Below are positions 19,401 to 28,762 of a DNA stretch of 64,000 nucleotides, one piece after another. How positions within the stretch are numbered: position 1 is the first letter of the stretch; each line of letters starts with the position of its first letter. The notes beneath the pieces are model-generated. The model did no database searches. It was not told where the DNA came from and saw only the letters and a program-made list of their open reading frames with translations. The translations under genes and the position numbers were made by a program. The DNA comes from Isochrysis galbana (lineage: Eukaryota; Haptophyta; Isochrysidales; Isochrysidaceae), in assembly GCA_018136815.1 (NCBI GenBank), contig CM030937.1, forward strand, positions 4,978,632 through 5,042,631, given 5' to 3'.

Positions 19401-20537
19401 GCCGAGAGCCTGCTTCCAATTGGCCACGTCCTCCGGTTCTGGAATCTTGCCTCCATTCTCTCGCGGAACTCCATGAACAGATTGGGGCAAATCATCTGGA
19501 CCCTCATGCCGCATAGAATCGAAGTCGTGAGCGCCGCCATTCAGTTCGCCTTGGAGTTCTAGATGCTGTGGCAGCTCTGCTCTTTCAAGCTCGGAGCCAG
19601 CACCGCCATTGGACAACTCGCCTTGAACCTCCGGCTGCGGCTCACGAGCAGCACGACGAGACAGCTTGACCTGACCGCGTTTAAGCGGCCTCAGCTCGCT
19701 CTCCTCACCGTGCCTATCCCGCACGCAGAGTACATAGTCCTTGTTGATAAAATACCACAAGTCATCTACCTTCACACCTCCAGCCTGTAGCTCTTCCACA
19801 TTGAGTAGTTCGCCGGAGACGCACAACTGCTCCTGGTAGGAGATGATATTTTGACCCAATGGCGTTCTAGAGACAACAGCCTCGCAACCACTGACGACGG
19901 AGATCATTGCAGAGGCAACGGATTCCTCCATGGGTTCGAGCGTCTGATAGTGCGCTGCACCTTGACAGATATAGAGCCAAGCAGACTTATCGCGCTCAAG
20001 TGAGTGCGAAAGCACCGATTGCAGTATGAGCCGTGGTGGATCATTAACACTGAAACGCTCTGCATTTACGATGACGTGCACGTTCACACGCAAGAAATTG
20101 CACATTGCCTGAAGTGTTACGTTATCTCCCCATCCCCCGTTGGCAACGGATTCGACGTACACGTCGTACTTCTCTTCGACGAAGTCTTCATAGTTAGCCT
20201 GGTTTCGGTGCAAATAATTTGCAGTGAGTGAGCGCAGTTTTGCATGCTTGTCCTCGGTCGACCAAAGCGCCCAGGACATTGCCCGATACTGGCAATGGCC
20301 ATCTGATTTTGTATTGCGGAGTGTGAGTTTGAACTGTTTCTGGATCTCGTCGGCGGCAAGCTTTGTGTCACTTGGATCGTATTGGGCACCACGATCCAGC
20401 GACTGATGCCCCCTCAACTTCGTAACCACCGCCTCCTCGTCCTCGGGTGTGCCCAATGGCTGTAGACTGTCGAGCAGCTTCTCGACTTCTTGGTCGAACT
20501 CTGCGACCTCCATCTCTCTCGCCCGCTGTGCGGACAT
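16434..20537 (-). CDS. OTU cysteine protease fused to large P-loop GTPase
   Basis: One uninterrupted 1367-residue frame. Residues 70-200 are an OTU deubiquitinase-type domain: SDGHCQYRAMS with Asp79 and nucleophile Cys82, then GGWGDNVTLQAMCNFL, and AAHYQTL with candidate catalytic His196. A linker of about 240 residues is rich in Gly/Glu/Gln. Residues 450-710 form a large GTPase domain: P-loop GLEGAGKS (460-467), a Thr-containing candidate switch I near 547-551, and the G3 motif DVPG (700-703). It resembles the dynamin-like SLIP-GC (nuclear GTPase) group more than Ras types, since long inserts separate the motifs. The C-terminal 550 residues are helical. The last 100 have an acidic stretch and a Cys-rich finger (CPECDNPYC, CPC, CAGC) before a basic tail RQRKRKRSG, a possible nuclear signal. 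Predicted role: ubiquitin-chain cleavage coupled to a GTP-driven machine. This is inference. The start at 20537 is supported by the open frame and loss of coding character upstream. Confidence 0.85.
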   Translation of the reverse strand: MSAQRAREMEVAEFDQEVEKLLDSLQPLGTPEDEEAVVTKLRGHQSLDRGAQYDPSDTKLAADEIQKQFKLTLRNTKSDGHCQYRAMSWALWSTEDKHAKLRSLTANYLHRNQANYEDFVEEKYDVYVESVANGGWGDNVTLQAMCNFLRVNVHVIVNAERFSVNDPPRLILQSVLSHSLERDKSAWLYICQGAAHYQTLEPMEESVASAMISVVSGCEAVVSRTPLGQNIISYQEQLCVSGELLNVEELQAGGVKVDDLWYFINKDYVLCVRDRHGEESELRPLKRGQVKLSRRAAREPQPEVQGELSNGGAGSELERAELPQHLELQGELNGGAHDFDSMRHEGPDDLPQSVHGVPRENGGKIPEPEDVANWKQALGRIGRTADDADGSPVMRLACTMPKMIKHYLQRNDLLVQAEGPRERLRCEMQQMLADATTILDDVECHPPSVKRRKHAVLVVGLEGAGKSTTISSIVRRALEFHPADKSSIEEEIKHRFPSHRKINQELIKDGEAEAYKNLENYDGMMYLQMAEESANILPTGASVKGLTAIVTHVVLDPCQKLAAIKLKYRNADDIDEILKMAEKLRLWKEGDEEVEDKHKRRVDVDLLAAEACAILGVDVQNGDALASLSEIKGPLSLPDYRREVLGCERTIEVAATSVEDLTKQMRDLVIKHTIGTWSHWGILCDVEILIPSQIYLRLVDVPGMSDSTHDPFRQKLVRDALSWECSTLLICLKHGRLETSNDMSKQLADSGILSDLLYSRDCGSRRIEKVIVVTSIEQRFAKLPQRGIQTHAENLLRSIRQWIERTFRSKRSQAYADRSMAEPHESKQARRGEFMQELCIPMVIDVLGLGEESREAGLNGRTSIAALIKKFKEHCDLAHTRSQLVFVQRLVAQCLLPYFTCLDSILRLRDLTLHPDVRKGLKLKGLKTLKSVVSDCCDNLLKDQPRLSRTRGTMPASSKSGSDAIVDTAEGISAILQALQTNQVLDRFKQSCFEFYNRKGSRLLGLHLKSPNPVSTPVYDLVTPELSQIVSQLQEGLASIREAVIDRQVEAITTTVLNVTHDAIPSPATVDGEDNANEEAIRSLKVTTQELIHAYKKFTLEKCNRIFDDELQNLTNVSKTFLNKHLADAGQKAIRFRSNSLRVQFLDQIAPQLVTGVAELLIKHINHRVLQVPLIKLRADYLDLVSRVYAHMQDAISGNTQGLEQTHTFLSSQASAREAAGIILALKDNSETWPMIENYPKLEQVNAIMSRLPHSEEGCEMNFHSLSSSGNDSSDTDDENHDVAESNEDCPECDNPYCDERATKKAPFQPLPLQRPCQVFQACPCEDLDTRNLYCAGCVKYWKHSRYGHDFRYKKKVNRQRKRKRSG

Positions 20538-21246
20538 GGCTCGCAGGCAAGGGAGGGGTTGGAGGGGTGGTTCCCCCCTGCTTTCTCCTCCGCCAGCTAG
20601 GTTTTCTGCGCAGGCCCCTCCTCGCGCGCGGGAAGGGGGCTGTCTGAAGGCCTACAACATCGAAAGCAGGAAACCATTTCACATAATAATGTTGCAAGGA
20701 AACGCCGCAAGGGTTCGCCCTGTCTTCGTCACTGGCCTATTTTTGTTAGCGAGCCCCCCCCCCCCCCCCCCCCCTCCCCCGCACCCCCAGCCACCGACGG
20801 TCGGGAATGACAGATGACATCAAACAGAACAAATCGGAGAACGACTAAAGTAACGTGAACCCGAAGAAATGATCGGCCATGAAGGTGGGGGCGAATTCGA
20901 ATGCGCGCCACTTCAGGAGGGGCCAGGGCCAGACCCCAGCCTCATCTGCCCCCTGAGCTGAGCTCCCCCAGGCCCCCTGCAGGCCACCTGGGGACATGAA
21001 GGTGGGTCGCAGGCGCGCGCCTGGGCCCGCGCCGCAGGGAAGAGAGGAGGAAGAGGGACGAGGGAAGAGGGAGGGCAGGGATCTTCGAGACTCTATAAAC
21101 AAGATAGCTCTCGCTACACCCCCAAAACAATAGAAGCGGAGAGGAAGGCACAGTTGATAACCTCTTCGTTCACCCCGAGAGCCGAGAGCACAACCCCAGA
21201 GGCACTAAACATTCTCTATATCTATATACTTAAATAAACTATCGTC
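20538..21246. repeat. leader, poly-C tract and reverse repeat D fragment
   Basis: A long C run is at 20756-20780. 20880-21080 is a reverse D fragment (GGGGCCAGGGCCAGACCCC and CAGGCGCGCGCCTGGGC text shared with 6500-6660 and 49230-49350). No gene is visible. Confidence 0.5.
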
Positions 21247-22112
21247 GTAGGGCGCGGTCAAACAGTGTTTTTTATTAGGGGTGAAAAAATGACCATCTCA
21301 GAATTGAGGAAATTTGAGGATTTTTTCCGGTAGAAAGTTCCCAATAAATACACCCAACTAGCACATATCCGGGGCCCATTAGGACCCGGACCCCCCCTTG
21401 GCCCCCCACAACAAAACGTAATTATCAGTAATCAAAAAAAGACAGAAGACGCTAAACTCGCAAAAGCTTGAAAAGCTCACAACTTCAAGTCGCAAGTCGA
21501 GACCAGGCGCGCTGCGTGCCCGTTTTTGACGACCCATCCGGATGGGGGACCCCACTAGATACCAAATACACAGGTCCCACCCGGATGGTTACGCCAATCG
21601 GCTAGGCCGCGCGCCGAACCCTCGTCGAAATCACCCATCCGCCGAGCCCACCGACACTGAACGTTGAGCCGTCGCCGAGGGAGGCCCGGAGAGCCCAACT
21701 TCGAACCGATGGCGGGCGCGCTGCGTGCCCGTTTACGACGATCCATCCGGATGGGGGAGCTAGCGGAATGAAGAAGGGAGTGTCCTCCGGTTCTAGGGCG
21801 GTCAAACAGTGTTTTTTTATAAGGGGTGAAAAAATGACCATCTCAGAATTGAGGAAATTTGAGGATTTTTTTCGGGAGAAAGTTCCCAATACACCCAACT
21901 AGCACATATCCGGGGGCCATTAGGACCCGGACCCCCCCCTTGGGCCCCCACAACAAAACGTAATCAAAAACTGACAAAAGACGCTAAAATCGCAAAAGCT
22001 TAAAAAGCCCAACTTCGAACCGATGCCGGGCGCGCTACGTGGCCGTTTTCGACGATCCATCCGGATGGGGGACCCCACCAGATACCAAATACGCATATCC
22101 CACCCGGATGGT
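21247..22112 (-). repeat. two reverse copies of repeat E in tandem
   Basis: Termini GGGCGGTCAAACAGTGTTTT start at 21248 and 21795. Each copy is followed by TGACCATCTCAGAATTGAGG, the CACATATCCGGGG block and AAAGACGCTAAA. The first copy includes a satellite unit (21600-21760); the second ends at GGGGGACCCCACCAGATACC near 22090. Both read opposite to the copies at 7085 and 26695. Confidence 0.65.
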
Positions 22113-22604
22113 CACGCCAATCGGAGGGCAGCCTCAACGCGGAGGCTCGTCAGCCACGCGTGGACGGCCGCGTCGGTGAGCTGGTCCTGGTTCTCGATGC
22201 CGAGTTCGAGTGAGGGCAAATCCTGCGAGGGGCGGGTCGGGATGGTCAGGGCGGGGTCTGCGGCAGCCAGGGTAGCCGCGTGCGCGCGCTGTGAGGAGCT
22301 GGGTGGGCTGCGCGGGCCATGATGTCAGAGGGTCAGGGGGTGGTCGGACTGTCGGCAGCCCGACACGGCAGGAAGAAGCGGAGGATGCGCGCCCGACCCG
22401 CCACGTCCCTGTGACGAAGCGTGAGTGCCGCTTCTGCTTTTTGGCCAAGCACGAGCTGGTCAACGCCCACGAGGGGACGAGGGGTGCACAGTTGGTAGGA
22501 GTTGCCTCCATGGGGGTGGCAGCACCCCATGGAAAGTCCTTGTATGGGTGGCGAGGCGGCAGGAGCTGGCGGCAGAGCCTGTGACTAGCTCTGATGATCA
22601 GGGG
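22113..22604 (-). repeat. degenerate coding-like repeat G, copy 1
   Basis: On the minus strand this encodes an open stretch SLELGIENQDQLTDAAVHAW then LTSLRVEAAL, with an Ala-rich stretch upstream. The same sequence is on the plus strand at 42833-43110, where two small duplications break the frame. It appears to be part of a mobile-element protein gene of unknown family. Confidence 0.4.
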
Positions 22605-22612
22605 GGAACAGG

Positions 22613-23087
22613 CAGTGTTGGGGCAACAGTACTGGCACCAGTGTTTGGCGCCAGTGCCAGTTCCATCTCAACTGGCAACTGGCGCCAGCTCGCCAGTTCT
22701 CAGCAAATAATGAGCGATGTAAAAAAAACAATAAAGGAAACAAAAAATACAAGTAAGGCGCCGCGGGTTGCCAATGGTAAGCCCCTACGTCGCGGACGTA
22801 GGAGGCCGACCAGATTCGAACCGTGAATCCACACGCGACATGATTTCTCAGGTTGGTGTGCTTCATCTCCAGAAATGGGAAAATAACCCTTTACACTGTA
22901 TAATTTACAATTGGTGACCTTTCTCCCCCACCCTCTGCCCTCCAGAGCTGGCGCTAGCTGGCATGACCAGCTCTTCCCACCAAAGATCTGGCGCCAGCTC
23001 GCAGACCACCGATAGCTGTCATCAGCTACTGGCGCCAGTGATAGCTCCAACATCGGTGCAAGCTGGCGCGCTGTTGCCCCAACACTG
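22613..23087. mobile_element. hAT-type MITE, 475 bp, 8-bp target duplication
   Basis: The terminal inverted repeats are exact: CAGTGTTGGGGCAACAG at 22613-22629 and its reverse complement at 23071-23087. The flanking 8-mers are identical, GGAACAGG at 22605-22612 and 23088-23095. CAGTG termini with an 8-bp duplication are typical of hAT transposons. Subterminal regions carry several TGGCGCCAG motifs, as expected for transposase binding sites. There is no transposase ORF, so it is non-autonomous. A second copy is at 54383-54891. Confidence 0.9.
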
Positions 23088-23090
23088 GGA

Positions 23091-23913
23091 ACAGGGCTTT
23101 GCCTGTTCCCACCCTCTGTGAGGTCAGGGCAAAGGGAGGCGGCGGAAGCATGTCGACGTCGTCGTCGGCAGGGGCGGCAACTTGCGCGCGCTTCGGCTCT
23201 GGTGGCTTCGGGCGGCCCCGTTGGAGCGTCGTGACTGCGGTGGGCTGGGAGGTGGGAGCCCGCGGCGCGCGCTCCATCGCTAAAACTACAACAATAGTTT
23301 TTTTTGAGGGCAGGCCCGGTATGGGCGTGCGGAGTGCGAGTCGCGGCCCGCTCCCACTAGGGGTCTGGGCAAAGTTGATGATTGCATGATTGCCCAGCCC
23401 CTGCTAGAGGGCAGGGGCTGAGGTTGATTGTACGGGCCCACCCCGGGGGGTGTCCGCAATGGCAATGGAGTGAGGGGGGCGCGAGGCCCCCATTGACCCC
23501 CACTTATGAAAGTTAAAAAAAATTCTTGAAGATGCCTACTATCCCCACTTATAAAAGTAGGTTGAGAATAGTTTTGATCGAGAGATTCTCACCTACCGCG
23601 AGGCGATAATATTAAAAGTTTTTTTAGTCGTACGTGCCTTACATTTATTGCGGATCAACCCCAACCCCCTCTGCTCGCTCCCATGATGGCGCTCTTCACG
23701 GATGAATGATGCAAGAAAGCCCCTTCCTTCTCGGCTAGTCGTGCCGAGCGACTCAAACATGGTAATGATCGTTGGCGGTGCCTAGTGCATGGGAGAACTC
23801 TAGCCAGCAAGATTTTCAGCTTGCGTGAATGAGATGAGGGGGATTAGCACTCCTTTCACAATTGGTGGTGGCGTTGCTTGCGGAGGCATGCTTGTATGCG
23901 ACCGATCTGAAGA
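23091..23913. other. spacer with MERA-type ORF start and repeats
   Basis: 23277-23100 on the minus strand is a short frame starting ATGGAGCGCGCG (MERAPRAPTSQPTAVTTLQR). It is preceded by AAAACTATTGTTGTAGTTTT, the same module found at 14418, 28140 and 49685; the MITE truncates the frame after GTG. 23390-23530 is shared with 5180-5290. No host gene is seen. Confidence 0.45.
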
Positions 23914-25381
23914 TCATGCAAAGACGGCGGCGATTGCAACCCGTACTACCTGCAGCACGAGCGCGGCCATGACCGCCGTGATACCCAAGCCGGCCGCAGC
24001 GCCAAACCTCACAGCCTTCATGTGCTCTGGTAGCAAGTCGGTACGGAAGGCACGAGTATCCGTCGAGACCTTGGAAAGAAGTGGGGCCCATGAGGGAGCG
24101 CCTTCACCCGAGGGAACCGTCATCGCACAAAGAGTAGTGCGAGCAGCATTCGGGTAGTCAAGAGCCTCGATGCAGAGAGATGCAACCGCGTCGTACGTGA
24201 TGGAGGAAACCTATGCGTCAGAGACATGAGGATGCGTTGGCGGGGCACATTGCAAACACAGCTTTGGGCATGTATATGGAAGCTCTCAGCGCGGCGCCTC
24301 GCCCTCGTTGCGCCATTTTCGCCACAACTAAAGCGTGCCTCATCGACCAAATCCTGCAGCAGGTCGAATCTTCACGTTTGGACCACCGCCAAGTTCTCCT
24401 TCTGCGGCGCCGCACCTTCAAATCGCCGCCGTTGTCTGCCAACACAAGAGAGTTCGGCTCCAGCGTCTCGACACGACCCATCACGCCGGGACGGACCTGC
24501 CGACGAGGGAATCCTGGGCTGATCGGGAGAAATCCCAACCAGAATCTACCTGCCTGCCCGGGGCTGCGAAGTAGCGCACAATCGTGTAGTCAACATCCTT
24601 GCATGCCCGAAGCAGCTGCTCGCCCTCGTAGTTCCAAGCTTTGGCCAATGAACCGAGACCATTGATGAGAATGGAAAAGATGGACCACGGATCCTCCCCC
24701 TTGCCTGAGGTCGCGAGGAATCGATACGCGACATGTAGAAGCTCTTCTGCTGCGCCGCGTTGCGGACATCCAGGCAGGAGGCGCACCGGTCACGCGGACA
24801 ATCCTGCGGCAAGTGCCAGATGCGATAGCCGCATCGATGATGTTCTGAACGCCTACAAAATTGATCTGCTTCGAGTGCGTGGGCTCGTCCGATGGATCCC
24901 GCCAAATATCAGATATCTTGCGCATACGCCGCGCCTGATCCCGGTTGGGCCGGACATCAGCGGGTGCACAGCGGGCAGGGGCGGGGACGGTCCAGTTCCG
25001 CCACTAGCCAGCGAGGCTATCCGGAAAGCTGCAGGATGAGCGCGCGCAGCTCACCCCGTGCAGTGCGAGGCATGCGGAACATCCTCGCAAGAGTTCGTTG
25101 AGCGAGGCGGGATCTGTCACGTCGCCCTTCACCAGTGTGACGCCCGGCATCGCCTCGAGCCATGCAGCGACCTGCGGCTTGCTCGCAGCCACGGCCCCGC
25201 TTGCCTCTGCTGCAGCCGAAGGAGGCTGGCGGAGGAGAACGCGGACAGGCACGTTGTTCGCGACGAGCTGTTCAACGGCGCGACGGCCCAGCTTCCCCGT
25301 CCCGCCAGTCACGGCCACCGGTGCCACAGCTCCGGCCATGCAAGGCAGGCAGAAGAGAGGGAAGAGCGCCACCGCCCCCAT
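23914..25381 (-). CDS. NAD(P)-binding atypical short-chain dehydrogenase, membrane-anchored
   Basis: Five exons on the minus strand: 25381-25055, 24934-24787, 24704-24580, 24496-24416 and 24210-23914. All introns are GT-AG (80-205 bp) and all frames are consistent, giving 325 residues. The N-terminus MGAVALFPLFCLPCMAGAVA looks like a signal or transit sequence; ATG 25339 is an alternative. The Rossmann glycine motif VTGGTGKLG starts the domain, followed by VTLVKGDVTDPASLNELL. Exon junctions restore family text: ALHG/ARRMRKISDIW, RIVRVTG/KGEDPWSIFSIL, WNYEGEQLLRACKDVDYTI/VRPGVMG, and GGDLK/VSSITYDAVASLCIEAL. This is the NAD(P)H-binding (PF13460-like, NmrA/TIC62-like) extended SDR pattern. A C-terminal hydrophobic segment (FGAAAGLGITAVMAALVLQV) probably anchors it in a membrane. 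The active-site Tyr/Lys of classical SDRs is not evident. The leader has CT repeats, purine-rich on the coding strand. Confidence 0.85.
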
Positions 25382-26124
25382 GCCAGCGCGCGCGCTCGCT
25401 CTCTCCCTCCCCACGTCTTTCCTCTCTCCCTCCTCCTCTCTTTCTCTCTCCCTCCCCCTCTCCCCCCCCCGTCTCTCTCCCATTCTCGTCTCGCTCTCTC
25501 TCTCACCACTCGCTTCTAGCTCTCTCTCAAACAACCTCTGCTCTCTCACCGCTCTACTCTCTTCCTCTCTCTCTCATCCTTTCCTCCCGTATTCCTACCC
25601 CGTACTCTCCTCCTACGAAGAGAGAGTACTCCACTCTCCTCCTCATCGTCTCCGCCTTTCTCCTCCCCCCCCCCCCAAGGGCCCCCCGTCCATCCGGCGT
25701 GGTTCTCATCATCATCGTGCCTCACCAGTAGAGTAGTAGTATTCTCTTTTAAAAGTCTTCCCCTTCTGCCGTACTGCGTACTGCCGTACTTCTACAAGGC
25801 GGAGGTCCAGTTTTCCAGTTTCCCGTCGAATCGGGAGGGGGGGGGGGGGACACTCGCGCCAATCTCGCCGCGCCATGTGCGTATGTGCTTATGTGCCCTA
25901 GATGGGAAATACAGTGCTGGGGCCTGCAAATACAGCCAAATACATATGTATTTGGCAGATGAAGATGAAGATGAGAGATGACAGATCAGATGACCGATGA
26001 CGGTCGACGGCGGGAAGCGGAAGCACATCAACTCAGCTTATTATTTGTATTTGCGTCTCGCAACAACCACAATAAGTGAAACGAAAAACGTGCCTAGCAC
26101 TCATTGCTCATTGATAATAATAAA
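25382..26124. other. GA-rich leader of SDR gene and spacer
   Basis: 25395-25640 is CT-rich on plus, so GA-rich on the coding strand of the SDR gene, with long runs of CTCTC. Beyond that is mixed sequence with a G run at 25838. The translated Ser/Leu- or Arg/Glu-rich frames are low-complexity artefacts. Confidence 0.5.
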
Positions 26125-26640
26125 ACATCTGAAGATTCGGGCTACTCACGCTAGCTATATAGGTCCACGTACTCACGGTACTCACTTACGACATCGTCTA
26201 TACCCCAGTTTACTCACTCCCTTACACCACCCCCTTCATTCCTTTGTCTTTGGTATCGGGGGGGGGGGCCGCGTGCACTACAACGGGCCAAGTGCAGGGG
26301 GTGGGCTGCTGGGGCAGACCTGCTGATGTGGTGTTCCTGTGGCAAAACAAACGTAAACGCCTGTTGCATGTGACACTTCGTGCCCCTGAGTGAGAGGTCT
26401 CGGCCCCCTCTTCTCGCGTCTTTTTCAAGTATCTCCGCGTTTTCGCGGCATTCGTGTGTCGCTCGGGGTGTCTGCCTGTAAACATACCGTAAACAGGCGT
26501 GAGTTTTACCTTTCCTTGGGTCAGATCGCGTCGTTTTTTGTCGTTCTTTTCTCGCGGTTCTCTTCGTTCTCTTACGGGCGTGCGATGCCTGCGCGCGCCA
26601 TGGCACCCCTCTGAGGGGACCCTCGGGTCCCCGGGAAAAA
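26125..26640 (+). repeat. dispersed repeat C+B, copy 2
   Basis: 26125-26215 is the block with AAACATCTGAAGATTC and GCTAGCTATA seen at 2483 and 3033. It runs straight into repeat B (as at 4523), so the two are parts of one element that appears complete here. It ends near the CCCTCGGGTCCCC palindrome. Confidence 0.6.
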
Positions 26641-26694
26641 GTTGATATGCGCACGCGCTACTAATAACATTAACTATCACCTGGCCCTCTTTTG

Positions 26695-27734
26695 ACGCCT
26701 CACTCGGCGACGGCTCAACGTCCAATGGGCTCAGCGGATGGCTGAATTCGACGGGTTTCGGCGTGCGGCCTGCCCGATTGGCGTGATTGTGTGGGTGGCC
26801 CCTGTGTATTTGGTGTCTGGCGGGGCCCCCCATCATCCAGGTGGATCGTCGAAATCGGGCACGCAGCGCGCCCGGAATCAGTTCGAAAATGGGCTCTCCG
26901 GGCCTCACTCGGCGACGGCTCAACGTCCAATGGGCTCAGCGGATGGCTGATTTCGACGAGGTTTCGGCGCGCGTCCCGCCCGATTGGCGTGACTGTGTGG
27001 GTGGCCCCTGTGTATTATTTGGTGTCTGGCGGGCCCCCCACATGAATGGATCGTCGAAATCGGGTACGCAGCGCGCCCGGAATCAGTTCGAAGTTGGGCT
27101 CTCCGGCTCTCCGGGCCTTTCTCGGAGACGTTGGACGTTCAATGGGCTCAGCGGATGGCTGGTTTCGACGAGGTTTCGGCGCGCGGCCTGCCCGATTGGC
27201 GTGACGGTGCGGGTGGCCCCTGTGTATTTGGTGTCTGACGCCCCCCCCCATCTTGATGGATCGTCAAAAACGGGCATGCACCGCGCCCGGTCTCGATTTG
27301 AAGTTGGGCTCTCCGGGCCTCACTCGGAGACGTTGGACGCTCAGCGGATGGCTGATTTCTGATTTCGACGAGGTTTCGGCGCCCGGCCTGCCCGATTGGC
27401 GTGACTGTGCGGGTGGCCCCAGTGTATTTGGTGTCTGGCGGGGCCCCCCATCCAGGTGGATCGTCGAAAACGGGCATGCACCGCGCCCGGTCTCGATTTG
27501 AAGTTGAGCTCTTTAAGCACTTTCCGACTTTAGCGTCTTTCGTCAATATTTGCTCACGTTTTGTTGTGGGGGGTGGGGGCCCAAGGGGAAGGTCTGGGTC
27601 CCAATGGGGCCCGGATATGTGTTAGCTGGGTGTATAGGGACCTTTCTACCGAAAAGAATCCTGAAATTTCCTTAACCGTGAGATGGTCATTTTTTCACCC
27701 CTAATAAAAAACCCTGTTTGACCGCCCTAGCTTA
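26695..27734 (+). repeat. repeat E with tandem satellite array
   Basis: About four and a half tandem units of about 190-210 bp. Each carries AGCGGATGGCTG, TTTCGACGAGGTTTCGGCGC, GCCCGATTGGCGTGA, TATTTGGTGTCTGGCG, GGATCGTCGAAA and GTTCGAAGTTGGGCTCTCCG. Unit boundaries are near 26735, 26936, 27147 and 27340. The array ends in the E-family tail with CTGTTTGACCGCCCTAG at 27717-27733. Frames run through the units, but their products are the same peptide pattern repeated and are probably not functional. Confidence 0.7.
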
Positions 27735-28140
27735 GGGTGCTCTCCGTAGGAGATTGACGATGGTTGTGAAGTGCCCTTGCCCATGTTGGGTGCACTGATG
27801 GTAGAGGTTTCTACCATGGGGAGGGCAGCTGAGCTGCCCTCCCACATGAGGTGCTCTTGGGGTGGGAGGGTTTCCCACTGTCCACTGTTGGAGGGGGTCT
27901 CCAAGACCCCCTGCATGCTACGCAGAGCCATGGTGGCAAAACCTGTTCGGTGCCAGTGCTCGCCGACCCGCGCGCTTGCGCGGGTGTGGTTTGGATGGGC
28001 TGGATGGGCTTTGAGAGGGCTTTCTGACGAGCCGCCTCGGGCGGCATGGGGCGTCCCAGGTGGGGCGCGGTGACGAGGGTCGCCTAGGGCTCGGGAGCGG
28101 TCGCGGCACGCTCCATAGGTGAAACTATAACAATACTTTT
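27735..28140 (-). repeat. repeat F, longer copy
   Basis: On the minus strand from 28140: GTATTGTTATAGTTTCACCT, then ATGGAGCGTGCCGCGACC, then the same Pro/Ala-rich and helical frame as 14418-14666. It continues for another 160 bp past GAGACCCC, including a palindromic GGTAGAGGTTTCTACC region. It abuts the E-element terminus. Confidence 0.55.
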
Positions 28141-28181
28141 TTAGAATGTAGTATACTGTATGCAAGAGCTAGTTGCTAGAT

Positions 28182-28184
28182 GCA

Positions 28185-28247
<63 letters not shown>
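28182..28247. repeat. (GA)n microsatellite
   Basis: A near-perfect AG dinucleotide run on the plus strand, upstream of the sirtuin gene. Confidence 0.95.
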
Positions 28248-28257
<10 letters not shown>

Positions 28258-28485
28258 GAGGGATATGTACGGGTGTATGTAGGGAAGCGGGGAGAGGAGA
28301 GGAAATGAAGAGTGACAATAGTAAAGACTGGTTTCGCCGTCTTGGAGCCGTGGAGCCGGGGTCACAGCGTCACAGCGCGCAGCGGAACATCAGAGAAAAA
28401 AATCACAGCGCACCAGCGGCTCCCTGTGAATGAAACCTTGAGCGAGGCGGCGGCGCTCGCACACGGACGCCCCTCGCGTGGACTG

Positions 28486-28738
<253 letters not shown>

Positions 28739-28762
28739 GCAAGGGACACGGGGAGAGGGCGG

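Noticed and set aside
20756-20780. Poly-C run as a possible end of an inserted cDNA
   Set aside because: No cDNA-like features or target duplication; similar homopolymers are scattered throughout the window.
22700-22860. Possible tRNA gene in the MITE
   Set aside because: A B-box-like motif exists but acceptor and T stems do not pair convincingly.
26695-27500. CRISPR-like repeated array
   Set aside because: Units are about 200 bp with no short-repeat/unique-spacer structure, in a eukaryotic genome.
26222-27546. Several frames over 100 residues in the satellite array
   Set aside because: The same peptide pattern recurs with each satellite unit and no conserved protein feature is seen.
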